DNA of 64,000 nucleotides from Tabrizicola thermarum (GTDB lineage Bacteria > Pseudomonadota > Alphaproteobacteria > Rhodobacterales > Rhodobacteraceae). This document shows positions 55,248-63,097 of the stretch, in pieces. The notes under the pieces are model-generated. The model was not told where the DNA came from. It did not search any database and was given only the letters and a program-made list of their open reading frames with translations. A program made the translations under genes and the position numbers. The stretch spans positions 1 through 64,000 of the forward strand of contig NZ_QMJY01000014.1 in NCBI RefSeq assembly GCF_003574395.1. Direction: 5' to 3'. Within the stretch, counting starts at the first letter, position 1; every line of letters starts with the position of its first letter.

Positions 55248-56150
55248 CTAGAGTGTGTTGAGCGGCACCTTGAGGAACCGCTTGCCGCTTTCGTCCGGCG
55301 GCGGCAGTTCGCCCCCGCGCATGTTCACCTGCAAGGACGGGATGATGAGCTTGGGCATGGCAAGCGTCGCGTCGCGCGCCTCGCGCATGCGCACGAATTC
55401 ATCCTCGGTGATGCCGTCGCGCACATGGATGTTGTGCGCCCGCTGCTCGGCCACCGTGGTTTCCCAGCGGATCTCGCGGCCGTTCGGGCCGTAGTCGTGG
55501 CACATGAAGAGCCGTGTCTCGCCGGGCATCGACAGCACCCGCCGGATCGAACGGTACAGCGTGCGCGCGTCGCCGCCGGGGAAATCGGCGCGGGCCGAGC
55601 CGCCGTCGGGCATGAACAGGGTGTCGCCGACAAAGGCCGCATCGCCGATCACATGCGTCATGCAGGCCGGCGTGTGGCCCGGCGTGTGCATGGCAAAGGC
55701 CGTCATGCCGCCGATCTTGTAGGTGTCGCCGTCCTTGAACAGCCGGTCGAACTGGCTGCCGTCGCGCTGGAACTCGGTCCCTTCGTTGAACACCTTGCCG
55801 AAGGTTTCCTGCACGATGGTGATGTTCTCGCCGATGCCGATCTTGCCGCCCAGCTTTTCCTGGATATAGGGCGCGCCCGAGAGGTGGTCGGCATGGACAT
55901 GGGTCTCGATCAGCCATTCCAGCGTCAGGCCGTTCTTCCGGATGAAGTCGATCACCCGGTCGGCCGAGGCATAGCTGATGCGACCGGCGGCATAGTCGAT
56001 GTCCATCACGCTGTCGATGACCGCGCAGGAAGTGCTGGCCGGATCACGCACGACATAGGTGACTGTGTTGGTCGGTTCGTCGAAGAAGGCCGTGACTTCG
56101 GGCCTGACCGAAAGATCGACGGGATAGGGAACAGGAGCGAAGGTGGTCAT
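55248..56150 (-). CDS. MBL-fold hydrolase, persulfide dioxygenase-like (Blh/ETHE1 type)
   Basis: A 300-residue metallo-beta-lactamase-fold enzyme. The metal motif is THVHADHLSG (His84, His86, Asp88, His89), then HTPGHTPACMTHVIGD, FVGDTLFMPDGGSARADFPG and FMCHDYGPNGREIRWETTV. This matches persulfide dioxygenases and the dioxygenase half of Blh, which oxidise sulfane sulfur from hydrogen sulfide. The N-terminal sulfurtransferase domain of two-domain Blh is absent. It forms an operon with two YeeE genes and DUF2892 under a BigR-like regulator. The MTTF start at 56150 follows GGAGGA. Confidence 0.85.
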   Translation of the reverse strand: MTTFAPVPYPVDLSVRPEVTAFFDEPTNTVTYVVRDPASTSCAVIDSVMDIDYAAGRISYASADRVIDFIRKNGLTLEWLIETHVHADHLSGAPYIQEKLGGKIGIGENITIVQETFGKVFNEGTEFQRDGSQFDRLFKDGDTYKIGGMTAFAMHTPGHTPACMTHVIGDAAFVGDTLFMPDGGSARADFPGGDARTLYRSIRRVLSMPGETRLFMCHDYGPNGREIRWETTVAEQRAHNIHVRDGITEDEFVRMREARDATLAMPKLIIPSLQVNMRGGELPPPDESGKRFLKVPLNTL

Positions 56151-56170
56151 GGTCTGTCCTCCTTGAGGGA

Positions 56171-56605
56171 TCATGCGATCTGACGGCGGGGCAAGGCTTG
56201 CAGCCAGCGCGCAAGCAGGATGCCGGCCCCCATCGCGATCAGGAAAAGTGCCGTTGGCCAGGGCGCGAAGCCAAGTGCGGGAATGGCCCCGCCGGGGCAG
56301 AAGCCGGAGATGCCCCAGCCCACGCCGAACAGGGCCGATCCGCCGATCAGCCGGGCGTCGATCGTGCGGGCGGTGGGGAGGTGGAATTTCGTGTCGAACA
56401 GCGGGGCCTGGCGGCGCCCGAAGATCACGCGGTATCCGATGAATGTGGTCATCAGCGCTCCGCCCATCACGAAGGCAAGGCTGGGGTCCCAGGTGCCGAG
56501 AGGGTCGAAGAAGTTCAGCACCTTGGCCGGATTGGCCATCCCCGACACGGCGATGCCGATCCCGAAGACGAGACCCGCGACAAGGGCAGACAGGATGCGG
56601 TTCAT
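56171..56605 (-). CDS. YeeE/YedE-type transporter half (DUF6691)
   Basis: A 144-residue membrane protein with four segments (LVAGLVFGIGIAVSGMANP, FVMGGALMTTFIGYRVIF, LIGGSALFGVGWGISGFCPG, ALFLIAMGAGILLARWL). The GISGFCPGG motif holds the conserved Cys of sulfur-compound permeases. It pairs with the similar-sized gene at 56610; together they equal one YeeE protein, as in the PmpA/PmpB type. Confidence 0.88.
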   Translation of the reverse strand: MNRILSALVAGLVFGIGIAVSGMANPAKVLNFFDPLGTWDPSLAFVMGGALMTTFIGYRVIFGRRQAPLFDTKFHLPTARTIDARLIGGSALFGVGWGISGFCPGGAIPALGFAPWPTALFLIAMGAGILLARWLQALPRRQIA

Positions 56606-56609
56606 GGGA

Positions 56610-57041
56610 TCAGTCTCCGAAGACGTGGCGCATCAGGGTGACGGTCAGAAAGGTCGTGGCCATGAACGTCAGCGTCGCGACCAGCGAGCGCGGCGACAGT
56701 CGGGCCAGACCGCAGACGCCATGCCCCGAGGTGCAGCCCGACCCGTAGGTCACGCCAACGCCGACAATGACCCCACCGATGGCCAGCAGCACGCCGGTCG
56801 TGGGCGAGGCGAAGGCGAACTCGGCCCCCATCAGCGTCGCGATCAGCGGGGCCACAATGGCTCCGGCCAGGAAGGCCAGACGCCACGGGCTGTCTGGGCT
56901 CCGCGGCTCCAGCACGCCGCCAAGCATGGCGGTCATGCCGGCGATGCGGCCGTTGAAGCCCATCAGAATCACGGCGCCGAGGCCGATCAGGACTCCGCCG
57001 ATGAAAGAAGCGAACGGGGTGAATTCAGTAACCGTGCTCAT
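56610..57041 (-). CDS. YeeE/YedE-type transporter half, partner
   Basis: A 143-residue membrane protein. FIGGVLIGLGAVILMGFNGRIAG and GVTYGSGCTSGHGVCGLARLS carry the conserved Gly/Cys-rich loop of YeeE-type thiosulfate or sulfane-sulfur carriers. The gap to the second half is four bases. The longer frame to 57170 has no ribosome binding site and was not used. Function: uptake or export of a reduced sulfur compound, inferred. Confidence 0.88.
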   Translation of the reverse strand: MSTVTEFTPFASFIGGVLIGLGAVILMGFNGRIAGMTAMLGGVLEPRSPDSPWRLAFLAGAIVAPLIATLMGAEFAFASPTTGVLLAIGGVIVGVGVTYGSGCTSGHGVCGLARLSPRSLVATLTFMATTFLTVTLMRHVFGD

Positions 57042-57185
57042 GCGGACTCCGCGTTGTGGAAAGTGCTTCCGAAGATTGGCACCGCGCGCAATCTGGAGGA
57101 TTTCAAACCCCGCGCAGGCGCTGCCCCTCGGGCAGTATGGGCCGCCGGGCTGCGGACCGGCAACTGCCAACAGTTGACCCCCGGA

Positions 57186-57410
57186 TCATGGCTTGTCGAC
57201 CGGGCGGGCCCGGATGCCGAAGGTCGCGCAGACCGGGCAGACACTGAACAGCGCCGTGCCAAGCATCATGACACCCACGGCTGCCACGGCGAATTTCGAG
57301 GCACCCCAGTCGGCAGGGACCCCAGACAGCGGCGGCACGAACGGGTATGCTACCACGACCGCCCCGAGGCCGAGGCGCAGTGTGCGGTCAAGGGACCCGG
57401 CGTATGTCAT
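57186..57410 (-). CDS. DUF2892 membrane protein
   Basis: A 74-residue protein with two membrane segments (RTLRLGLGAVVVAYPFVP and FAVAAVGVMMLGTALFSVCPVCATFGI). The CPVCATFGI end is the DUF2892/YgaP-tail signature that accompanies sulfurtransferases. AAGGGGAAAGG precedes the start. It is the first gene of the leftward sulfur operon and lies opposite the regulator gene. Confidence 0.85.
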   Translation of the reverse strand: MTYAGSLDRTLRLGLGAVVVAYPFVPPLSGVPADWGASKFAVAAVGVMMLGTALFSVCPVCATFGIRARPVDKP

Positions 57411-57445
57411 TCCTTTCCCCTTGCTCAGTAACAGCATTGCTTTGT

Positions 57446-57457
57446 ACTTTCGAAAGT
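57446..57457. promoter_or_regulatory. 12-bp palindrome ACTTTCGAAAGT between the divergent sulfur genes
   Basis: A perfect palindrome in the 62-base gap between the DUF2892 operon and the BigR-like regulator gene, 15 bases before the regulator start. It is the best candidate for the operator of both transcription units. Confidence 0.65.
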
Positions 57458-57472
57458 TCTAAAGCGTCAAGC

Positions 57473-57796
57473 ATGGAAACTAACATCCTGGATGCAACAA
57501 TCAACCCGATGGCGGCGAAGGCCGAGGAGGTTTCCGCCATGCTTTCGGCGATGGCCAACCCCAGGCGCCTGCTGGTGATGTGCACCCTGCTGGCGGGCGA
57601 AAAATCGGTCGGCGAACTGGCAGCCATCGTTCACCTCAGCCCGGCCGCGCTTTCGCAGCACCTGGGCAAGATGCGCGCCCTGCGTCTGGTGACGACGCGG
57701 CGCGACGGCCAGACCATCTACTATCGCCTGGCCAGCGCCGAGGTGGCGGCGGTGCTGGAAACGCTCTACCGGCTTTACTGCTCGCCCGACGGCTGA
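57473..57796 (+). CDS. bigR: BigR/SqrR-type persulfide-sensing ArsR-family repressor
   Basis: A 107-residue winged-helix repressor. LSAMANPRRLLVMCTLLAGE holds the first conserved Cys (Cys37), the recognition helix reads LSPAALSQHLGKMRALRLV, and the second Cys is Cys103 near the C-terminus (RLYCSPDG). In BigR/SqrR these two cysteines form a tetrasulfide or disulfide that releases DNA. It is divergent from the DUF2892/YeeE/MBL operon, exactly the known BigR target set. No clear ribosome binding site is seen at 57473; an alternative start is 57509. Confidence 0.87.
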   Translation: METNILDATINPMAAKAEEVSAMLSAMANPRRLLVMCTLLAGEKSVGELAAIVHLSPAALSQHLGKMRALRLVTTRRDGQTIYYRLASAEVAAVLETLYRLYCSPDG

Positions 57797-57798
57797 TC

Positions 57799-58065
57799 CG
57801 GGGTCCGGTCCGGTATCTGTCCCGTCTGGACGCAGACCCCGGTCTGGCCAGATTATGGGCCGCGGGGCTGGCGCACGGGCTGCAAGGCGCCCGGACGACT
57901 GCGGCGATCAGCTCCATGCGCACTGTCGAGGAACGGTTGGCGGCGTGGCTCGCCAGTGGCAGGCCCTTGCCGCCCAAAGGCCAATGGCCAAGCCTTGCCG
58001 AGGCCCTGGGCGCCACCCGCGAGGCGCTGTATCGGGAACTGTCGAAGCGGCGTTTCGCCGGATAG
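57799..58065 (+). pseudogene. C-terminal remnant of a Crp/Fnr-family regulator
   Basis: The frame directly after the bigR stop reads GLARLWAAGLAHGLQGARTT and RTVEERLAAWLASGRPLPPK, ending AEALGATREALYRELSKRRF and TAG. This is the dimerisation helix and the DNA-binding helix-turn-helix of a Crp/Fnr protein. The ligand domain and start are missing. The remaining bases to 58245 contain nothing recognisable. Confidence 0.65.
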
Positions 58066-58245
58066 GGCACAACGCAAGTCGTCAGCCGTTCCGCCAGACC
58101 TTCACGGACGACGCCCGCAGGATGGCCACAAGGACCGGCAGCAGCTTCGCCTCGGGCACGAGGCTCCGCCAGGGCCGATCAACCTGCCGAAAAGGCCGAC
58201 GGCGGCCCCTACATGCCCCGTCCGACCCTGGGGCTGTTCCCGTCT

Positions 58246-58572
58246 TCATGTCCCCCGCGGCGCCCAAAGGATGATGGCGGCGCCGGTCAGGCAGACCAGG
58301 CTGCCGATCACGTCCCAGCGGTCGGGGCGCGCACCCTCGACCGCCCAAAGCCAGATCAGCGACGCGACGATGTAGATGCCGCCATAGATCGCATAGACCC
58401 GGCCCGCATGTTCCACATCAACGCGCGTCAGCAGCCAGGCAAAGGCGACCAGCGCCACCACACCGGGAACAAGCCACAGGGCAGACTGTCCCTGCCGCGC
58501 CCACATCCAGAAGGCAAAACACCCGGCGATTTCCAGAAGTGCCGTCAATGAGAAGATGACTATCGCGGTCAA
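58246..58572 (-). CDS. YnfA family membrane protein
   Basis: A 108-residue protein with four membrane segments, including [22 protein letters not shown] and [19 protein letters not shown], both diagnostic for YnfA/UPF0060. These small proteins resemble the SMR efflux family. The start is probably TTG at 58572 with GAGGG upstream. It lies between the sulfur and arsenic gene groups. Confidence 0.88.
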   Translation of the reverse strand: MTAIVIFSLTALLEIAGCFAFWMWARQGQSALWLVPGVVALVAFAWLLTRVDVEHAGRVYAIYGGIYIVASLIWLWAVEGARPDRWDVIGSLVCLTGAAIILWAPRGT

Positions 58573-58754
58573 GGGCTGCCCTCGCGGTGTGAACCGGCTT
58601 CAGTTGCCTGCGTCCCTGCCCTAGCGTCAATCGACGGCGCGGTCTGCGGATTTTTCTTTTGCGGATCTGGCTGCATTCGTCAGGGGTGATGCCGGAACCT
58701 GCGGCATCTTGACTGATCGCCTTATGCCGATTGACGCATGGATCGCCAGGGAGT

Positions 58755-58774
58755 ATATGCGCAAAACAGCATAT
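58755..58774. promoter_or_regulatory. Inverted repeat ATATGC/GCATAT before the ArsR gene
   Basis: Six-base arms with an eight-base spacer (GCAAAACA), ending 12 bases before the likely arsR start. The layout fits an ArsR dimer site and argues for the start at 58787/58790 rather than at an upstream codon. Confidence 0.6.
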
Positions 58775-58789
58775 GCGTCCGAGGACATG

Positions 58790-59080
58790 ATGCCCATTGC
58801 CCTTCTCTCTGCCCTTGCCGAACCGACCCGCCTTGGCGCGATGCAGATCCTTGCCGATGGTCAGGAGCATTGCGTCTGCCAGTTGATGGCGCGGCTTGAT
58901 GCATCGCAAAGCCGGATGTCGCGGCACATGCAAACCTTGAAACAGGCGGGTCTGGTGGTGGACCGGCGCGATGCGCAATGGGTGCGCTATCGGCTGAACC
59001 CCGATCTGCCCGGGCCCGCCCGCGCCATTCTGGATGCGGTGCTGGCCGCCGCCGCAACCGAACAAAGGACCGCCGCATGA
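58790..59080 (+). CDS. arsR: ArsR-family metalloid-responsive repressor
   Basis: A 96-residue winged-helix repressor. PIALLSALAEPTRLGAMQIL leads to EHCVCQLMARL, where the CxC pair in the DNA-binding helix matches the arsenite site of ArsR; SQSRMSRHMQTLKQAGLVV follows. The start at 58790 (or 58787) lies just after GAGGA and the inverted repeat. Its stop overlaps the permease start (ATGA), so it controls an arsP-like operon including itself. Confidence 0.85.
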   Translation: MPIALLSALAEPTRLGAMQILADGQEHCVCQLMARLDASQSRMSRHMQTLKQAGLVVDRRDAQWVRYRLNPDLPGPARAILDAVLAAAATEQRTAA

Positions 59081-60135
59081 GCGCCGATATCTCCTCCCCC
59101 CGTCCGGCGCGCCCCGACTGGCTGTGGCACGCGGGGCTTGTCGCCTTTGTTGCCGTCTGGTGGCTCGTCTATCGCCAGCTCATCCCGCTGGCCGAAGGGA
59201 TCACGTCGCTGTTCCCGGTGGACCGGCACAGCCACACCGGCGAGGCGCTGGCGTTCTTCTTCTACGACGTGCCCAAGGTGATGATGCTTCTGACGCTGAT
59301 CGTCTTCGCGATGGGTGTGGTGCGCAGCTTCTTCTCGCCCGAACGCACCCGTGCCCTCCTGGCCGGCAAGCGCGAAGGCGTGGGCAATGTGCTGGCGGCG
59401 GGGCTTGGCGTGATGACGCCTTTCTGCTCCTGCTCGGCGGTGCCCTTGTTCATCGGGCTCGTGTCGGCGGGCGTGCCGCTGGGCGTCACGTTCTCCTTCC
59501 TGATCGCCGCGCCGATGGTGAACGAGGTGGCGCTGGCGCTCCTGTTCGGGCTGGTCGGCTGGCAGGTGGCGATGACCTATGCCGCCTTCGGTCTGGTCAT
59601 CGCCATCGTCGCGGGATGGGTGATCGGCAGACTGCATCTGGAAGGCTGGTTGCAGGACTGGGTGCGTGACATCCATTCCGGCGCGACCGCCCCCGACGCC
59701 TCCGGTGACACGCCCCTGACGCTGGTGGACCGCTATCGCCTGGGGATCGAGGCCGTGCGCGAGATCTTCGGCCGAGTCTGGTTCTGGATCATCCTCGGCA
59801 TTGGCATGGGCGCGCTGATCCACGGCTATGTGCCCGAAGACCTGATGGCCCGCATCATGGGCGCGGATGCCTGGTGGTCGGTTCCCGCCGCCGTGGTGAT
59901 CGGCATCCCGATGTATACCAATGCCGCCGGAGTGATCCCGATCGTCGAGGCGCTGCTGGGCAAGGGTGCCGCGCTTGGCACCGTGCTGGCCTTCATGATG
60001 AGCGTGATCGCCCTGTCCCTGCCCGAGATGATCATCCTGAAACAGGTGCTGACCCTGCGCCTGATCGCGGTGTTCATCGGCGTGGTGGGCTCGGGCATTC
60101 TTGCCGTCGGCTATCTCTTCAACTTCCTGTTCTGA
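59077..60135 (+). CDS. arsP: ArsP-type permease (DUF318)
   Basis: A 352-residue permease with eight or more membrane segments. The conserved TPFCSCSAVPLFIGLVSAG near residues 110-130 contains the CxC metal-interacting pair, and IPMYTNAAGVIPIVEALL is the second repeat motif. Members export trivalent organoarsenicals or arsenite. The position behind an arsenic-type ArsR and before a small thioredoxin supports this. It overlaps arsR by four bases. Confidence 0.85.
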   Translation: MSADISSPRPARPDWLWHAGLVAFVAVWWLVYRQLIPLAEGITSLFPVDRHSHTGEALAFFFYDVPKVMMLLTLIVFAMGVVRSFFSPERTRALLAGKREGVGNVLAAGLGVMTPFCSCSAVPLFIGLVSAGVPLGVTFSFLIAAPMVNEVALALLFGLVGWQVAMTYAAFGLVIAIVAGWVIGRLHLEGWLQDWVRDIHSGATAPDASGDTPLTLVDRYRLGIEAVREIFGRVWFWIILGIGMGALIHGYVPEDLMARIMGADAWWSVPAAVVIGIPMYTNAAGVIPIVEALLGKGAALGTVLAFMMSVIALSLPEMIILKQVLTLRLIAVFIGVVGSGILAVGYLFNFLF

Positions 60136-60146
60136 AAGGACAAGTC

Positions 60147-60377
60147 ATGGAAATCAAGGTTCTCGGCCCGGGCTGCGCCAAGTGCAAGGCTACCGCCGAC
60201 CTCATCACCCGCGTGGCGGCAGAGGCGGGCAAGGAAGTCACCATCGAGAAGATCGAGGACATGCGCCAGATCGTCGGCTTTGGCGTGATGACCACGCCCG
60301 CTGTCGTGGTGGGCGGCAAGGTCGTGCACAAGGGCTCCGTCCCGTCGCACGATCAGGTTCTGGCCTGGCTGAATTAA
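60147..60377 (+). CDS. Small thioredoxin-like protein
   Basis: A 76-residue redox protein with the CxxC site GPGCAKCKAT (Cys10, Cys13) and the cis-Pro segment GVMTTPAVVVGGKVVH. This is the mini-thioredoxin (redox-active disulfide protein 2) family, commonly placed after ArsP-type permeases. It could reduce a cysteine site in the permease or the following rhodanese. GAAAGGAC precedes the start. Confidence 0.9.
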   Translation: MEIKVLGPGCAKCKATADLITRVAAEAGKEVTIEKIEDMRQIVGFGVMTTPAVVVGGKVVHKGSVPSHDQVLAWLN

Positions 60378-60388
60378 GGGAGATTGAG

Positions 60389-60853
60389 ATGAACGAAACC
60401 GTCCAGAAAGAGCTGGCGCAAGCGCGCGAGGTGTGCCCCACCACCTCGCAACGGCTGTTGAAAGAGGGCGCGCTGCTGGTTGACGTGCGCGAGCCCGACG
60501 AGGTCGCGCAAGTGGGCTTTGCCGGCTGCGATGTGGTCAACATCCCGCTCAGCCAGTTCGAGGACCGCTGGCAGGAGGTGCCGCGCGACCGCGATGTAAT
60601 CCTGGCCTGTGCCGTGGGCGCGCGCAGTCTGAAGGCCACCTATTTCCTGATGTATCAGGGCTATGATCGGGTGAGCAACATGCAGTACGGCATGACCCGC
60701 TGGGCCGCGAAGGGCTTTCCCGTCACCGGATCGGCCGAGGCGGCGGGGTCGGCCGAAGCAGCCTCCTCCTGCTGCGGCGGCGCGGCTGATGCGGCATCTG
60801 CCACCACGTCCTGCTGCGGCAGCGGCACAGCCGGGACGGGCAGCTGCTGCTGA
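60389..60853 (+). CDS. Rhodanese-like protein with Cys-Cys tail
   Basis: A 154-residue protein. The rhodanese domain (about 14-113) includes LLVDVREPDEVAQVGFAGC and the active loop ILACAVGARS with Cys74. The C-terminal 40 residues are Ala/Ser/Gly-rich and carry three Cys-Cys pairs at 128-129, 142-143 and 153-154. Rhodaneses carry sulfane sulfur; the vicinal cysteines could bind arsenite or other soft metals. It is the last gene of the arsR operon, 11 bases after the thioredoxin gene. Confidence 0.87.
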   Translation: MNETVQKELAQAREVCPTTSQRLLKEGALLVDVREPDEVAQVGFAGCDVVNIPLSQFEDRWQEVPRDRDVILACAVGARSLKATYFLMYQGYDRVSNMQYGMTRWAAKGFPVTGSAEAAGSAEAASSCCGGAADAASATTSCCGSGTAGTGSCC

Positions 60854-61112
60854 CATGGGCCCGGGCAGGATCGTGCGCGGCCCGGAAGGCTTTCAGCTGC
60901 GGCACCGTCATCTCTCTGCCCGCCGCAGCGACAACCCGGGTCCCGGGTGCGCGGGATGATCTTGATCGCCGATCGGATCGCCATGGACACTGACGGGACC
61001 AGGGCCTGGCTGGCGCTCTTGCACGGGAACCTGCAAGACGATGGCCCGATCCTCACCACAATGGCGGGCGCCACCGATCTTTCCGGCACCATCCGATTGA
61101 AGGACTGACACG
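60854..61112. other. Gap between rhodanese and CDF transporter genes
   Basis: Contains one 50-codon plus-strand frame at 60955-61109 (MILIADRIAMDTDGTRAWL...) with no ribosome binding site and no recognised family. It may be the end of a decayed gene; no confident feature is seen. Confidence 0.3.
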
Positions 61113-62012
61113 ATGGCCCACGATCACGCACACGCCCATATTCCCCCGGCAGATCTTGGCCCTGCCTTCCGCTGGGCGGTGGGACTGAACACCGGCTATG
61201 TCCTTTTCGAAGGGGCGGCAGGGGTGCTGACCGGCTCGCTGGCGCTTCTGGCCGATGCGGCGCACAACCTGACCGATGTGGCGGGGCTGTTGATCGCCTG
61301 GGGCGCGGCGGTGCTGGCCAAGCGGGCGGGCAGCGCCACCTACACCTTCGGCTATGGCCGTGCCACCATCCTGGCCGCGATGCTGAACGCGATTGCCATT
61401 CTGGTGGGCGTGGGGGTCGTGGTCTGGGAAGCTGCGCACCGGTTTCAGACCGTGGTCGAGGTGCCGGGGCTGACGATCCTTCTGGTGGCGTTGGTCGGCA
61501 TCGGGGTGAACATCGGCTCGGCACTGCTGTTCATGAAATCGCAAAAGGATGACCTGAACGCCAAGGGCGCCTATCTGCACATGGCCGCCGATGCGGCGGT
61601 GTCGGGGGCGGTGGTGCTGGCGGCAGCCGGGATCATGCTGACCGGCTGGCAATGGCTCGACCCCGCCGTGGCCATCGCGGTCAGCCTGCTGATCGCCTGG
61701 ACCAGTTGGGGCCTTCTGCGCGACGCGCTGCGGCTTGGGCTGGACGGGGTGCCGGAGGGCATCGACCGACAGGCGGTGGCGACCTTCATCGGCGACCAGC
61801 CCGGTGTGACCAATGTCCACGACCTGCACATCTGGGCCCTGTCCACCACGCGCACCGCGCTGGCCGCGCATGTGGTCTGGGACGGCCCCGACGCCGACGC
61901 CTTCCTCGACCATGTGACCGACGAGCTGGAGCATGACTTCGGCATCAGCCACGTCACCCTGCAGATTGAATCCGCCCCGTGCGAACGCGCGGGGGCCTGC
62001 CTGGCGGCGTGA
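61113..62012 (+). CDS. Cation diffusion facilitator (ZitB/CzcD-like)
   Basis: A 299-residue metal exporter. The His-rich start MAHDHAHAH is followed by six membrane segments. Metal-site motifs are DAAHNLTDVAG in helix 2 and HMAADAAVSG in helix 5, the HD-HD type for zinc. The C-terminal domain contains VHDLHIWALSTTRTALAAHV and CERAGACLAA. It probably exports Zn, Cd or Co. It belongs to a different CDF subgroup from the transporter at 30.8 kb. Confidence 0.9.
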   Translation: MAHDHAHAHIPPADLGPAFRWAVGLNTGYVLFEGAAGVLTGSLALLADAAHNLTDVAGLLIAWGAAVLAKRAGSATYTFGYGRATILAAMLNAIAILVGVGVVVWEAAHRFQTVVEVPGLTILLVALVGIGVNIGSALLFMKSQKDDLNAKGAYLHMAADAAVSGAVVLAAAGIMLTGWQWLDPAVAIAVSLLIAWTSWGLLRDALRLGLDGVPEGIDRQAVATFIGDQPGVTNVHDLHIWALSTTRTALAAHVVWDGPDADAFLDHVTDELEHDFGISHVTLQIESAPCERAGACLAA

Positions 62013-62118
62013 CGCGCCCCGTATCTCTGGATGACGCCGCTCTCTCTGCGGAAACCTCAAGCCTCAAGCGATCCCGTTTGTCGGCCTCACATCCGCACGG
62101 ATCTTCAAGGCTCACCTG

Positions 62119-62280
62119 TCACGCCTGCCCCTGGGCCCTGCGGGCCAGCAGCAGGGAAAGCGTGATCTGGGCGGCGGCGAGCGCGGCGAGGTCGACCACG
62201 AACACAAGGTCGAAGAACAGTTCGAACCAGGTGGCCTTGCGGCCGTATTCTTGGGTCGGAACCAAGGAAGCCCTTGTCAC
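62119..62280 (-). pseudogene. LtrA-family remnant with internal deletion
   Basis: A GTG at 62280 with GGAGGA three bases upstream begins a 53-codon frame. GRKATWFELFFDLVFVVDLAA is the diagnostic start of low-temperature-requirement protein A. It then runs into QITLSLLLARRAQGQA and stops, which looks like the last helix of the same family. Intact LtrA proteins have about 350-400 residues, so most helices have been deleted. The start signals remain, so a tiny membrane peptide could still be made. Confidence 0.65.
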
Positions 62281-62347
62281 GGTTCCTCCGGATGCCCGGC
62301 AAGGGACCGGGCCCTGCGCGGCTTGCGCGGGCCCGGACCGGTTTCGC

Positions 62348-63085
62348 TCAGCGCCCGAGCGTCTGGACGACGAGGTCCGCCGCCGCCCCGCCCGAGAACT
62401 GCTGCTGGCCGGTGATCAGGTTGCCGTCGCGGACGGCAAAGGCCTTGAACATCGAATTCACCACGAAGTTGGTGCCTTCCAGCTTCTTCGCCTCCTCCTC
62501 GATCCAGAAGGGCTGGATCTTCTGGCCCACCCAGGCGTCGGCGAACTGCTCTTCGCTGTTGGCAAAGCCGGTCCAGGTCTTGCCCTTGACCAGCAGATCG
62601 CCGTTCGAGAGGCGGGTTTTCAGCAGAATGCAGGTGCCGTGGCAGACGATCGACACGATCTTGCCCGCCTCATAGGCGCGGGCGACGAAGGCATGCAGCG
62701 CAGTATCGTCGATCATCGTGACCATGGGCGACTGGCCCCCGGCCAGGAACACCACGTCATAGGCGGTGGGGTCCACCTCGGCGATGGACTTGGTCGCCTT
62801 CAGCAGCGCCGCGTGCTTCTCGGATTTCTTGAAGCCCAGCGAGATCAGGTCATGCGCGGAATAGCCCGACGCATCCTCGGGGTCCGAGAAGCTGTCGGCC
62901 ACCAGATCGCCGCCCTTGGGGCTCACGATCTCGACCTCATACCCCGCTTCCGAGAAGGTCCAGTAGGGGTGGGTCAGTTCGGCCCACCAGAAGCCCACCG
63001 GCCAGCCCGTGGTGGGCGAGGTGCCGGGGTTGGCGGCGATCATCAGGACTTTCTTCTTCGAATGCACGTCGATGGAGGCAGACAT
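62348..63085 (-). CDS. DJ-1/PfpI family protein (type 1 glutamine amidotransferase-like)
   Basis: A 245-residue protein of the Hsp31/YhbO-like branch. The nucleophile elbow is SIVCHGTCIL with the reactive Cys, preceded by VVFLAGGQSPMVTM and GYEVEIVSPKGG. Members act as glyoxalases, chaperones or deglycases under stress. A Trp-rich insert (GFWWAELTHPYWTFSEAGY) near the start is typical of this subgroup. It precedes the monooxygenase-domain gene's end by 12 bases on the same strand. Confidence 0.88.
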   Translation of the reverse strand: MSASIDVHSKKKVLMIAANPGTSPTTGWPVGFWWAELTHPYWTFSEAGYEVEIVSPKGGDLVADSFSDPEDASGYSAHDLISLGFKKSEKHAALLKATKSIAEVDPTAYDVVFLAGGQSPMVTMIDDTALHAFVARAYEAGKIVSIVCHGTCILLKTRLSNGDLLVKGKTWTGFANSEEQFADAWVGQKIQPFWIEEEAKKLEGTNFVVNSMFKAFAVRDGNLITGQQQFSGGAAADLVVQTLGR

Positions 63086-63097
63086 TTTCGTTTCCTT

